Shown here in pieces: positions 42,227 through 50,845 of a stretch of 64,000 nt of DNA. The stretch is taken from the NCBI RefSeq assembly GCF_000284295.1, contig NC_017093.1, positions 5,332,001 through 5,396,000 of the forward strand, written 5' to 3'. Position numbers and translations under genes: made by a program. The DNA comes from Actinoplanes missouriensis 431 (lineage in GTDB: Bacteria; Actinomycetota; Actinomycetes; Mycobacteriales; Micromonosporaceae). The notes below the pieces were generated by a model. That model was given only the letters and a program-made list of their open reading frames with translations. It was not told the DNA's origin and did not search any database. The first letter of the stretch is position 1. Each line of letters opens with the position of its first letter.

Positions 42227-43225
42227 ATGCCCACCATGCTCGTGACCGGGGGCGCCGGCTTCATCGGCGCCAACTTCACCCACTACACCGTCCGCCACCA
42301 TCCCCGCTGGCGCGTCGTCGTGCTCGACGCGCTGACGTACGCCGGTGACCGCGCCAGCCTCGGCCCGGTGGCCGGCGACATCACGTTCGTACGCGGTGAC
42401 ATCTGCGACGCGGATCTGGTCGACCGGCTGACCGCCGAGGCCGATGTGGTGGTCCACTTCGCCGCCGAGTCGCACGTCGACAACTCGCTGCACGATCCGG
42501 AGCCGTTCCTGCGGACCAACGTCGTGGGCACGTTCCGCCTGCTCGAAGCGGTCCGCCGGCACGGCACGCGGCTTCACCACGTCTCGACCGACGAGGTCTT
42601 CGGCGACCTGCCGCTGGACTCCGCGCAGCGGTTCACCGAGGCCACCGCGTACGACCCGTCCAGCCCGTACTCGGCGACCAAGGCGGCCTCGGACATGCTG
42701 GTGCGGGCCTGGGCGCGGTCGTACGGGATCAGGGCCACGCTGTCGAACTGCGCGAACAACTACGGGCCCTATCAACACGTGGAGAAGTTCATCCCGCGCC
42801 AGATCACCAACGTGCTGCGCGGCGAGCGCCCGCGGCTCTACGGCGCCGGCGTCAACGTCCGGGAGTGGACCCACGTGGACGACCACAACGCCGCGGTGCA
42901 CCTGATCCTCGAGGCGGGGCGGATCGGCGAGACCTACCTCATCGGCTCCGGCGACGAGCGCAGCAACCGGGAGATCGTCGAGCTGATCCTGGACACGATG
43001 GGCCGGCCGGTGGACGCCTACGACCACGTCCCCGACCGGCCCGGACATGACCTGCGGTACGCCAACGACACCTCGAAGATCCGTACCGAGCTGGGCTGGC
43101 GGCCGGTCTACGACGACATCGCCGCCGGGCTGTCCGCGACGGCCGGCTGGTACCGCGCCAACGAATGGTGGTGGACAGCGCACAAGGAACGCGCCGAACG
43201 GCGTTATCAGGAGCTCGGCCGGTGA
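42227..43225 (+). CDS. rmlB: dTDP-glucose 4,6-dehydratase
   Basis: A 332-residue extended-SDR enzyme. The NAD motif is TGGAGFIGANFTHY, and the catalytic region has STDEVFGDL and YSATKAASD (Tyr and Lys); NNYGPYQHVEKFIPR and VREWTHVDDHN are typical RmlB segments. It converts dTDP-glucose to dTDP-4-keto-6-deoxyglucose, the precursor of the sugar operon at 28457. It is followed after 52 bases by the thymidylyltransferase gene. Confidence 0.95.
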   Translation: MPTMLVTGGAGFIGANFTHYTVRHHPRWRVVVLDALTYAGDRASLGPVAGDITFVRGDICDADLVDRLTAEADVVVHFAAESHVDNSLHDPEPFLRTNVVGTFRLLEAVRRHGTRLHHVSTDEVFGDLPLDSAQRFTEATAYDPSSPYSATKAASDMLVRAWARSYGIRATLSNCANNYGPYQHVEKFIPRQITNVLRGERPRLYGAGVNVREWTHVDDHNAAVHLILEAGRIGETYLIGSGDERSNREIVELILDTMGRPVDAYDHVPDRPGHDLRYANDTSKIRTELGWRPVYDDIAAGLSATAGWYRANEWWWTAHKERAERRYQELGR

Positions 43226-43277
43226 CCGCCCGGCCGGCATCCGAACCTCTCCCCCGGGTCGAGAAGGAGTGTGCGGC

Positions 43278-44168
43278 ATGAAGGGAATCGTCCTGGCCGG
43301 TGGCACCGGCAGCCGTCTGCATCCGGTCACCATCGGCATCTGCAAACAATTGGCGCCGGTCTACAACAAACCGATGATCTACTACCCGCTGTCGACGCTG
43401 ATGCTGGCCGGGATCACCGACATCCTGATCATCTGCACGCCCGCCGACCGGCCCGCCTTCACCCGGCTGCTCGGCGACGGCAGCCGGCTGGGCCTGACGC
43501 TGACCTACGCCGAGCAGCCGCAGCCCAACGGGCTCGCCGAGGCGTTCCTGATCGGCGCGAGCCACATCGGCGACGACACGGTCGCGCTGGTCCTCGGCGA
43601 CAACATCTTCCACGGGCACGGCTTCTCCGGGCTGCTGCAGAGCCTCGCCGCCGATGTGAAGGGCGCCGTGCTGTTCGGCTACGAGGTCGCCGACCCGCAC
43701 CGGCACGGCATCGGCGAGACGGATGCCGGTGGCCGCCTGGTCTCCATCGAGGAGAAGCCGGAACATCCCCGCAGCAACCGGGCCATCACCGGGCTGTACT
43801 TCTACGACAACGACGTCGTGGAGATCGCCGGGCGAGTCACCCCGTCGGCGCGCGGCGAGCTGGAGATCACCGACGTGAGCCGGGCGTACATGGAACGCGG
43901 CCAGGCGCGGGTGGTCGATCTGGGCCGGGGCTTCGCCTGGCTGGACACCGGCACCCACGCGTCGCTGCTGGACGCCGGCCAGTACGTGCGGACCCTGGAG
44001 GAGCGGCAGGGCATCCAGATCGCCTGTCTCGAGGAGATCGCGATGCGGATGGGCCTGATCACCCCGGAGCAGTGCTACAGGCTCGGTGCGGGGGCCGGGC
44101 ATTCGACGTACTCGCAGTACGTGATGGACACCGCCCGCGCCGCCATGGCCGGCCATCGGCCGGAGTGA
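43278..44168 (+). CDS. rmlA: Glucose-1-phosphate thymidylyltransferase
   Basis: A 296-residue nucleotidyltransferase. The start signature is GIVLAGGTGSRLHPVTIGICKQLAPVYNKPMIYYPLSTLMLAGI, the nucleotide and sugar binding region of RmlA; LVLGDNIFHGHG and VSIEEKPEHPRSNRAITGLYFYDNDVV are conserved. It makes dTDP-glucose from glucose-1-phosphate and dTTP, the entry to the deoxysugar branch. GAAGGAG is about 10 bases upstream. Its TGA begins a tandem repeat. Confidence 0.95.
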   Translation: MKGIVLAGGTGSRLHPVTIGICKQLAPVYNKPMIYYPLSTLMLAGITDILIICTPADRPAFTRLLGDGSRLGLTLTYAEQPQPNGLAEAFLIGASHIGDDTVALVLGDNIFHGHGFSGLLQSLAADVKGAVLFGYEVADPHRHGIGETDAGGRLVSIEEKPEHPRSNRAITGLYFYDNDVVEIAGRVTPSARGELEITDVSRAYMERGQARVVDLGRGFAWLDTGTHASLLDAGQYVRTLEERQGIQIACLEEIAMRMGLITPEQCYRLGAGAGHSTYSQYVMDTARAAMAGHRPE

Positions 44169-44210
44169 CAACACCGGCCCGACAACGACCGGCCCGACAA
44201 CGACCGGCCT
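44167..44210. repeat. 15-bp tandem repeat directly after the rmlA stop
   Basis: About three copies of GACAACGACCGGCCC (44181-44195 and 44196-44210, with a shorter copy at 44167-44180) follow on from the TGA stop. The unit resembles the 18-bp repeat at the hemerythrin stop (17897), sharing ACAACGACCGG. Confidence 0.85.
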
Positions 44211-44223
44211 GACGTCGTGCACA

Positions 44224-44259
44224 GGACGGCCCGCGCGGATCGCTCCGCGCGGGCCGTCC
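44224..44259. terminator. Bidirectional terminator, 16-bp perfect stem
   Basis: GGACGGCCCGCGCGGA (44224-44239) pairs perfectly with 44244-44259 around a 4-base loop, between the converging rmlA and flavin-reductase genes. Confidence 0.85.
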
Positions 44260-44265
44260 GTCACG

Positions 44266-44853
44266 TCACCGGCCGGCGGCCAGCGGGGCGCGGCGCGCAG
44301 CCAGGTGCCGGCTCATCGACGCGACCTGGCCGACAAGCGCGGCCATCCGGGTACGGCACTGGCGTTCCGCGGCCGACGTCGCCGTGACACCGAACGCGCC
44401 GGACTCGGTGACGGTCACGCCCAGGGGTGTCGGCCAGGCGCGCAGCGCGTGGCTCACCGTGCGCAGCGTGGCCAGGGTGGACACCGCGCCCTGGACGCCG
44501 GCGCCGACCGCCACGCAGCCGACCGGGCGGCCGTCCAGGAACGGCAGCGGGCCGTCGAGGTCGTTGAGATAGTCGAGCGCGTTCTTCAGCAGGCCGGTCA
44601 CCGTGCCGTGGTACGCCGGTGAGATCAGCACCAGGCCGTCGGCGGCCGCCATGGTGGCGAGGAAGCCGCGGACGCCGTCGTGCCCCGCGGACAGGCCGGG
44701 ACGGTAGAAGGGGAACTCCAGCGCGGCCCCGGGCAGGACCACCGGCCGGACGCCCTCCTCGGCACACTGCCGCGCGCACCACTCCGCCACCCGGTCGGAG
44801 GTGGAGCCTGGCCGCAGGGAGCCGCTGACCATGACGACGAGGGGGGTGGTCAT
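44266..44853 (-). CDS. NADPH-dependent FMN reductase-family protein
   Basis: A 195-residue flavodoxin-fold protein. The FMN phosphate loop is VSGSLRPGSTSDRVAEW, and the active region reads LVLISPAYHGTVTGLLKNALDYL, as in SsuE-like and azoreductase-like FMN reductases. GGAGGTG precedes the ATG at 44853. It probably supplies reduced flavin to the group D monooxygenase at 17958 or reduces a quinone in the pathway. It lies at the right edge of the cluster. Confidence 0.88.
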   Translation of the reverse strand: MTTPLVVMVSGSLRPGSTSDRVAEWCARQCAEEGVRPVVLPGAALEFPFYRPGLSAGHDGVRGFLATMAAADGLVLISPAYHGTVTGLLKNALDYLNDLDGPLPFLDGRPVGCVAVGAGVQGAVSTLATLRTVSHALRAWPTPLGVTVTESGAFGVTATSAAERQCRTRMAALVGQVASMSRHLAARRAPLAAGR

Positions 44854-44883
44854 CGTTGCGGACACCTCCGGTGCGCGGGAACA

Positions 44884-44917
44884 GGGCGGACGCCACGGCA
44901 GCCGGTGGCGTCCGCCC
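44884..44917. terminator. Terminator hairpin after the esterase gene
   Basis: GGGCGGACGCCAC (44884-44896) pairs perfectly with 44905-44917 around an 8-base loop, 6 bases past the stop of the minus-strand esterase gene (44924). This suggests the esterase and the flavin reductase are separate transcripts. Confidence 0.75.
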
Positions 44918-44923
44918 GCGCCG

Positions 44924-45775
44924 TCAGCGCGCCGGCGCCCGTCCCGGCGGGCGTTCCGAGATGACGCTAGAGCCGCGCGGTGGACCGCCGGTCGAACCCG
45001 GCTCGCCCCGCGGCGCGGCCGGCTCCGGCAGCAGACCCTCGGAACGCAGCCACTTCGCGCAGGCGTCCGCCCACTCCGCGGTGTGCGGCACCCGGGTCTC
45101 CCCCTGCCCGTCGTACACGACCCCGTCGGCGAGGCCCAGGCCGTGCCCGCCGTGCGGATAGATGTGCAGCTCGACGGGGACACCCGCTTGCTGCAGCGCG
45201 GCGGCGTACGCCAGCGCGTTGGGAAAACCGGGCGGATCCTCGGCGGTCGCCCACAGGAAGGTGGGACCGACGTCGCCGTCGATGTGCCGGACGGGCGAGA
45301 ACTCGTCGCGCCGGTCCATCCGCCCGTCCAGCAGGCCGGACACCGCTTCGTCGGGAAGCAGCCGCAGATCGGCCGGTGCGTAGGCGAGGATGGTGAAGTC
45401 CGGCCGGCGCCGGACCGCGCCGGGCTCGTCGGTGGAGAGCACCGCGCCGGCCGACAGCAGACCCGCCAGCAGGCCGCCGGCGCTGGATCCGATCACCCCG
45501 AGCCGGGTGGTGTCCACATCCAGCCCGTGCGGGCCGGATCGGATCCAGTCGAGGGCCTCCCGGCAGGCCAGCAGCGGCTCCGGCAGCGGATGGCCGGGCA
45601 GCAGCGGGTACCGGAAGACGAAGGCGTGGAGCCCGAGCCCGCTGAGCCAGCGCGCGTACCCGTCGCCCTCGTGAGCGGCGTGGAACCGGAACGCTCCGCC
45701 GGGCAGCACCAGCACGGCCGGGCGCGGTCCGCTGCCGCCGTCCGCGGCCGGATGAATGGTCATCACATCATGCAT
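44924..45775 (-). CDS. Alpha/beta-hydrolase, esterase/BD-FAE-like
   Basis: A 283-residue soluble alpha/beta-hydrolase. The oxyanion region is VLVLPGGAFRFHAAHEGDGYARWL, the nucleophile elbow is GSSAGG, and the catalytic His is probably in YPHGGHGLGL. The closest patterns are acetyl-xylan esterase and BD-FAE-like enzymes. The start is ATG 45775 or 45763. It may remove an acyl group from the product, or belong to general metabolism; it marks the likely right border of the cluster. Confidence 0.8.
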   Translation of the reverse strand: MHDVMTIHPAADGGSGPRPAVLVLPGGAFRFHAAHEGDGYARWLSGLGLHAFVFRYPLLPGHPLPEPLLACREALDWIRSGPHGLDVDTTRLGVIGSSAGGLLAGLLSAGAVLSTDEPGAVRRRPDFTILAYAPADLRLLPDEAVSGLLDGRMDRRDEFSPVRHIDGDVGPTFLWATAEDPPGFPNALAYAAALQQAGVPVELHIYPHGGHGLGLADGVVYDGQGETRVPHTAEWADACAKWLRSEGLLPEPAAPRGEPGSTGGPPRGSSVISERPPGRAPAR

Positions 45776-45920
45776 ACGGCTCCCTACCCATAAATCGCCG
45801 GCGGCGTCCAGTCCTGGCCGAGCACCGGCCGCAGGGCGGTGACCACCGTCGCCAGCGGCGCCACCCGGCCCATCGGGCCCCCGAACAGGTCAAAGTGACA
45901 GTCGCTACTCTCCCTGCCGG

Positions 45921-47423
45921 TCAGACGACCAGGCTGAGCAGCATCACGCAGGCGAACCCGACCACCGAGATGATCGTCTCCATCACCGACCAGGTCTTGA
46001 TGGTCTGTCCGACGGTCATCCCGAAGTACTCCTTGACCAGCCAGAACCCGGCGTCGTTGACGTGCGAGAAGAAGAGCGACCCGGACCCGATCGCCAGCGC
46101 CAGCAGCGCCACCGTCGGCGAGTCGAGCGTGGTGGCCAGCGGTGCCACGATGCCGGCCGCGGTGATCGTGGCGACGGTGGCCGAGCCGGTCGCGACCCGG
46201 ATGCCGACCGCGACGAGCCAGCCGAGCAGCAGCGCGTTGATGTTCGCGTCCTGCGCGGCGTCGGCGATCACGTTGCCCACCCCGGCGTCCACCAGGACCT
46301 GCTTGAAGCCGCCGCCGGCCGCCACGATCAGCAGGATGCCGGCGATCGGGGGCAGCGCGCCACCGAGCACCGCCGAGGTCTCCTTGCGGTCGAAGCCGGC
46401 CCGGTACCCGAGCGCCCACATCGCCACGAACACGCCGGCGAGCAGCGCCACGACCGGCTCACCGATGATCTCGAAGGCGTTGCGCACGCTGTCGCCCTCG
46501 GGCAGGACGACCTCGGCGACGCCGCGCGCCAGCATCAGGACGACCGGCAGCAGCACGGTCAGCACGGCCGCCCAGAAGCCCGGGTTGCGACGCCCGCGCA
46601 CCTGGTCGTCGACGAGCTCGCCGGGCTCGCTCGGGTTCGCCAGGTCGGAGCGGTCGACGAAGTCCTGGCCGCCGGCCGGACCCGAGCCGGGCCGGGCGGT
46701 GCCGGCGCCGCTCCGCTCGGTGGTGGCGCCGCCGCCGGCTGCGGCCGTCGCCAGCAGGGTCGGCTTCGCCAGCGGCACCCGCTTCGCGATGAAGTTGCCG
46801 AACACCGGTCCCGCGATGATCACTGTCGGGATCGCGCAGATCAGGCCGAACAGCAGCGTCATGCCCAGGTCCGCGTTGAGGCTGGAGATGGCGACCAGCG
46901 GGCCGGGGTGCGGCGGGACGAGACCGTGCAGCACGGACAGGCCGGCCAGCGCCGGGATGCCGAGGCGGAGCAGCCCGATGTCGGTCCGCTGAACCACCAG
47001 CAGCACGATTGGCACCAGCAGCACCACGCCGACCTCGAAGAACAGTGGCAACCCGATCAGCGCGGCGACACCGGCCATGGCCCACGGCAGCGCCGCGCCG
47101 GAGACCCCGTTGACGATCCGGTTGACGATGCCGTCGGCGCCACCGGACTCGGCGAGCAGCGCGCCGATCATCGAGCCGAGCGCGATCAGCACGCCCACGC
47201 TGCCGACCGTGTTCCCGAGGCCGGTGGTGAACGAGTCGATCGCCGCTCCCGGCGAGGCGCCCGCGACCAGGCCGAGCACTCCGGAACCGGTGATCAGGGC
47301 GAGGAACGGATGCCATTTCGCCCAGGCGATCAGCAGGACGACGGCGGCGATGCCGAGCACCGCCGCCAGGATGAGCTGGCCGGTACCGGCATCGGTGATG
47401 GCCTCGGCGGCAAGGGGCGTCAT
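45921..47423 (-). CDS. GntP-family gluconate/organic acid permease
   Basis: A 500-residue integral membrane protein with about 12 hydrophobic helices. Segments such as WAKWHPFLALITGSGVLG near the N-terminus, and GLVPPHPGPLVAISSLNADLGMTLLFGL and FSHVNDAGFWLVKEYFGMTVGQTIKTWS further in, are GntP signatures. It imports gluconate or related acids by proton symport. An internal cytosolic loop (about 225-275) is long and Gly/Ala-rich. No gluconate kinase is adjacent. This is normal metabolism, marking the end of the biosynthetic region. Confidence 0.9.
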   Translation of the reverse strand: MTPLAAEAITDAGTGQLILAAVLGIAAVVLLIAWAKWHPFLALITGSGVLGLVAGASPGAAIDSFTTGLGNTVGSVGVLIALGSMIGALLAESGGADGIVNRIVNGVSGAALPWAMAGVAALIGLPLFFEVGVVLLVPIVLLVVQRTDIGLLRLGIPALAGLSVLHGLVPPHPGPLVAISSLNADLGMTLLFGLICAIPTVIIAGPVFGNFIAKRVPLAKPTLLATAAAGGGATTERSGAGTARPGSGPAGGQDFVDRSDLANPSEPGELVDDQVRGRRNPGFWAAVLTVLLPVVLMLARGVAEVVLPEGDSVRNAFEIIGEPVVALLAGVFVAMWALGYRAGFDRKETSAVLGGALPPIAGILLIVAAGGGFKQVLVDAGVGNVIADAAQDANINALLLGWLVAVGIRVATGSATVATITAAGIVAPLATTLDSPTVALLALAIGSGSLFFSHVNDAGFWLVKEYFGMTVGQTIKTWSVMETIISVVGFACVMLLSLVV

Positions 47424-47516
47424 GCGCCCGCGTTACCCACCTGAAACACCGTTCAATCTTGGTACGGTCCCTACGTCGCCAGTCCGCGACGCCCGGAAAG
47501 GCACTGGCCCGCCGTG

Positions 47517-48122
47517 TCAGCCCAGTGGAAGCCCTTCCTGCAACAACACCAGCGCCTTCTCCAACCGGTGATAGTCCGCGGGCGTGACCCCGTCGGTCTT
47601 CTCCGCCCCCTCCGGCGGCAGCACCGCGACCATCGCCCCCACCGCCGCCCCCGCGATCACCCGGGCCGAGAAGTCGTCCGCCGGCAACCCGGCCCGCTCG
47701 GCGATCACCCCGGCCACCATGTCGATCGCGTCGGTCATCTGGTGCAGCATCCGCGCCCGCAGCTCGGGCACACCGAGCACGAGCCGCTGCCGGCGCCGCT
47801 CGAACTCCCAGGTCTCCGGGCTCATCCCGTCGAACACGCCACGGATCCCGCGCAGGATAGCCTCGACCGGCGGGACGGCGGCGGGCTGCGCGCGGATCGC
47901 GCCGAGCAGCACCGCGTCGACGTCGTCGACCAGAACGACATCTTCCTTGGACGGGAAGTAGCGGAAGAACGTGCTGGGCGAGACCTCGGCCGCGTCCGCG
48001 ATCTGGTCCACGGTCGTCGCCGCGTATCCCTGCTCCTCGAACAACCGCATCGCGTGTTCGCGGATCGCGGCCCGGGTCTTCGCCTTCTTGCGTTCGCGCA
48101 ATCCGGTGGGCGGGGCTGTCAT
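47517..48122 (-). CDS. TetR-family regulator
   Basis: A 201-residue regulator with an N-terminal helix-turn-helix (AIREHAMRLFEEQGYAATTVDQIADAAEVSPSTFFRYFPSKEDVV, about residues 18-62) and a helical ligand domain. Its ATG overlaps the stop of the MFS gene, so it is co-transcribed with the pump it presumably represses, probably by binding the inverted repeat at 49634. The ligand would be a compound exported by the pump. Confidence 0.9.
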   Translation of the reverse strand: MTAPPTGLRERKKAKTRAAIREHAMRLFEEQGYAATTVDQIADAAEVSPSTFFRYFPSKEDVVLVDDVDAVLLGAIRAQPAAVPPVEAILRGIRGVFDGMSPETWEFERRRQRLVLGVPELRARMLHQMTDAIDMVAGVIAERAGLPADDFSARVIAGAAVGAMVAVLPPEGAEKTDGVTPADYHRLEKALVLLQEGLPLG

Positions 48123-49633
48123 GCCTCCGATTCTGCCAGCACCACGGGCGTGCTCCCGGTTCCGTGCGCCGGCATGACGATCAGCGCCAGCACCGCGCCC
48201 ACCGCGGCCACGGCGCCCGCGACCAGCAGCGAGAGGTCCATGCCGGAGACGAACGCGGCGCGTACCGAGGCGAGCAGCGCCGGATCGCCGAGCTGCCCGG
48301 CGACCGCGACACCGGACGCGGCGCTGTCCCGGACGGCGTCCGCCGCCGGCTCCGGCAGTCCGGCCGTGCCGACCGCCTCGCGGTACCCGGAGTTGAGGAT
48401 CATCCCGAGCACCGCCACCCCGATCGCGCTGCCGACCTGCCGCAGCGCCTGGATCAGGCCGTTCCCCACGCCGCTGCGTTCCGGGGTGAGCGCGCCGAGC
48501 GCGGCGTTCATCGACGACGGCATGGTGAACCCGAGCCCGATCCCGGTCAGCGTGATCCAGAAGGCCACATAGCCGTAGGAGGAGGCCGCCGAGGTGAGCG
48601 CTCCCGTGAACAGTCCCGCCGCCATCAGCGCCAGCCCGGCCGCGATGACCACGCGGGCGCCGAGCCGCCCGGCGAGCGTCCCGGCGATCCGGGCGCCGAC
48701 GACGAGACCGCCGATCACCGGGAGCAGGCGCAGGCCGGTCCCGAACGCGTCCTGCCCTCCGACCGCCTGGTAAAGCTGCGGCAGCGCGAAGAGCAGCCCG
48801 AAGAAGGCGAATCCGGCGATCGTGGCGAAGAGCGTGCCACCGGTGAACGCCCGGTTGCGGAACAGCGCGAGATCGATGAGCGGCGTCGCGGCCCGCCGCT
48901 CCCAGAACGCGAGCAGGATCAAGGACAACACGCCGGAGGCGATGAGGACCCGGGTGCGTCCGTCACCCCAGCCACGTTCACCGGCTTCGATGATCCCGTA
49001 CGTCACCGCGACCAGTCCCGCCACCACCAGCAGGATCCCGGCCGGGTCGGCGCCGCGTCCCCGGTCACCGTGCGACTCGGGCACCCAGGCGGCGACGGCG
49101 ATCAGCCCGCCCACCACCAGCGGCAGGTTGATCAGGAAGACCGAGCCCCAGTGGAAATGGTCGAGCAGCCACCCGCCGAGCAGCGGTCCGAGCGGCACGC
49201 CGAGCGCGTTGGCGGTGACCCACACGGCGAGCGCCCTGGGCCGCTCCCGCTCGTCGAAGAGAACCGTCACGACGGCGCCCATCAACGCCATGATCACCGC
49301 GGAGGCGAGGCCGAGCACCGACCGGGCCGCGATCAGCTGGCCGGTCGTGGACGCGTACGCGCAGGCCGCCGACGCGAGCCCGAACAAGGCCAGCGCCCCG
49401 AGCAGGAACCGTTTACGGCCGAACCGGTCCCCGAGCATCCCGGCGGGCAGCAGCGCCGCGGCGAGAACCAGCAGGTAGGAGGTGGTGAACCACTGAAGGT
49501 CGCTGGTCGAGGCGCCGAGGTCCCCGGCGAGCGTCGGCAGGGCGACGCTGAGCACGGTGCCGTCGAGCCCGACGGCGAGGGTGCAGAGAGCGAGGGCGGC
49601 GAGCGCGTACCAGCGCGTCATGAGAGTAGTCAT
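48119..49633 (-). CDS. MFS drug exporter, DHA2 (14-helix) type
   Basis: A 504-residue transporter with 14 predicted membrane segments. DGTVLSVALPTLAGDLGASTSDLQWFTTSYLL and GMLGDRFGRKRFLLG are the DHA2 motifs (EmrB/QacA type). It exports toxic compounds using the proton gradient. The start is ATG 49633, or ATG 49621 in frame. It is followed by a coupled TetR gene. Relation to the biosynthetic cluster is unclear, since GntP lies between. Confidence 0.9.
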   Translation of the reverse strand: MTTLMTRWYALAALALCTLAVGLDGTVLSVALPTLAGDLGASTSDLQWFTTSYLLVLAAALLPAGMLGDRFGRKRFLLGALALFGLASAACAYASTTGQLIAARSVLGLASAVIMALMGAVVTVLFDERERPRALAVWVTANALGVPLGPLLGGWLLDHFHWGSVFLINLPLVVGGLIAVAAWVPESHGDRGRGADPAGILLVVAGLVAVTYGIIEAGERGWGDGRTRVLIASGVLSLILLAFWERRAATPLIDLALFRNRAFTGGTLFATIAGFAFFGLLFALPQLYQAVGGQDAFGTGLRLLPVIGGLVVGARIAGTLAGRLGARVVIAAGLALMAAGLFTGALTSAASSYGYVAFWITLTGIGLGFTMPSSMNAALGALTPERSGVGNGLIQALRQVGSAIGVAVLGMILNSGYREAVGTAGLPEPAADAVRDSAASGVAVAGQLGDPALLASVRAAFVSGMDLSLLVAGAVAAVGAVLALIVMPAHGTGSTPVVLAESEA

Positions 49634-49656
49634 CTTTTGACAGTAACTCTCAAAAG
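49634..49656. promoter_or_regulatory. Inverted repeat at the MFS start, candidate TetR operator
   Basis: CTTTTGA (49634-49640) and TCAAAAG (49650-49656) form 7-bp arms around 9 bp, immediately upstream of the MFS start (49633). The A/T-rich arms stand out from the GC-rich surroundings. This position fits an operator overlapping the promoter or leader. Confidence 0.55.
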
Positions 49657-49770
49657 AAAGGGGGTACCGTTTCCTGAGATGCCCCTCAGCCGACGGCGCG
49701 CCGCCCGCACGCCGTTGCGAGGGTGTGTCACGATCTCGCCTGGCGATTCCCGGGGAAAGCGGAGGGCACG

Positions 49771-49929
49771 ATGAAGAAGGTCATCGGCTGGATCCTGCTG
49801 TTCCTGCTGATCTTCTGGATCGGCACGAACCCGAGCCCGGCCGCCGACGTGGCCCGCAGCATCGGCGACGGCATAGCCGAGATCTTCCGCAACATCGGCA
49901 CGTTCTTCTCCGAGCTGGCGAACGGCTGA
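49771..49929 (+). CDS. Small single-helix membrane protein
   Basis: A 52-residue protein. GGAGGGCACG precedes the ATG, an excellent ribosome binding site. Residues of about 5-18 (IGWILLFLLIFWIG) form one membrane helix, and the remainder (ARSIGDGIAEIFRNIGTFFSELANG) is amphipathic. I know no function; such short proteins are common in actinobacteria. It is 22 bases before the PfkB-type kinase gene and may be co-transcribed. Confidence 0.75.
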   Translation: MKKVIGWILLFLLIFWIGTNPSPAADVARSIGDGIAEIFRNIGTFFSELANG

Positions 49930-49951
49930 CCAGCGCCCGCCCTCGAAGAAG

Positions 49952-50770
49952 ATGCGGATCCTCTGTGTCGGGCTGACCACGGTCGACCTCGTGCAACGCG
50001 TCGCCCACCTCCCCGGCCCCGACGAGAAGGTCCAGTCCGAGTCGGTCGACGTCGCGGCCGGCGGGCCCGCAGCTAACGCCGCCGTCACCGCGGCCGTCCT
50101 CGGCGCCCCGCTCGGCATCGAGGTCACCCTGGTCAGCGCGGTGGGCGCGCACCCGCTGGGCGATCTGATCCGCACCGACCTCGCCGCACACGGGGTAACC
50201 CTGATCGACGCCGCACCCGAACGCACCGATCCGCCACCGGTCTCCGCGGTCACCGTCCTGTCCGGCACCGGCGAGCGCTCGATCGTGAGCCGCAACGCCG
50301 GCAACCGCACGACCCCGGTCCCGGCGGGCGGCCTGCCCGACGCGGACCTGACCCTGGTCGACGGTCACCATCCCGCCCTGGCCGTGGCCGCCGCCCGGTC
50401 CGCACGCCGCCTGCTGGTCGACGCCGGCAGCTGGCGCCCGGTCTTCGCCGACATCCTGCCGTACGCCGAGGTGGTGGCCTGCTCCGCCAGCTTCCGCCAC
50501 CCCGCGGGCGCTGTCGACGCGCCGCACGTGATCGTCACGCACGGCCCGGCACCGGTCCAGTGGATCACCCGCGGGCAGAAGGCCCGCGACATCCCGGTTC
50601 CCCCGGTCCGCGCCGTCGACACCGCCGGAGCCGGCGACGCCTTCCACGGCGCGCTGGCGGTGAGCCTGGTCCGCGGCGAGCCCCTCCCCACCGCCATCCA
50701 CGAGGCGATAAAAGTGGCCGGCGTACGCGTCGCGCACGCCGGCCCCAGGACCTGGCTCAACTACCTCTGA
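49952..50770 (+). CDS. PfkB-family sugar/nucleoside kinase
   Basis: A 272-residue ribokinase-like protein. The N-terminal AAGGPAANAAVTAAVLG and the C-terminal DTAGAGDAFHGAL (with the catalytic Asp in GAGD) are the two family signatures. It phosphorylates a sugar or nucleoside with ATP; the substrate is not predictable. It is slightly shorter than typical members (about 300). Its stop lies 9 bases before an IS element. Confidence 0.85.
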   Translation: MRILCVGLTTVDLVQRVAHLPGPDEKVQSESVDVAAGGPAANAAVTAAVLGAPLGIEVTLVSAVGAHPLGDLIRTDLAAHGVTLIDAAPERTDPPPVSAVTVLSGTGERSIVSRNAGNRTTPVPAGGLPDADLTLVDGHHPALAVAAARSARRLLVDAGSWRPVFADILPYAEVVACSASFRHPAGAVDAPHVIVTHGPAPVQWITRGQKARDIPVPPVRAVDTAGAGDAFHGALAVSLVRGEPLPTAIHEAIKVAGVRVAHAGPRTWLNYL

Positions 50771-50779
50771 AAAGCCTTA

Positions 50780-50800
50780 GTGAGTGTTTGAGTGTGGTGT
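50780..50800. repeat. Left terminal inverted repeat of the IS
   Basis: It pairs with 51685-51705 (18 of 21 positions) and is preceded by the TTA target copy. Confidence 0.85.
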
Positions 50801-50845
50801 CGCACGGCGTGTCCCTGGGTGCGGCGAGAGTGGTCTGAAGCTGGC

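Noticed and set aside
45784..46419. Minus-strand open frame overlapping the end of the GntP gene
   Set aside because: It runs in another frame through the permease gene, whose helices and motifs are clear; no ribosome binding site or motif supports it.
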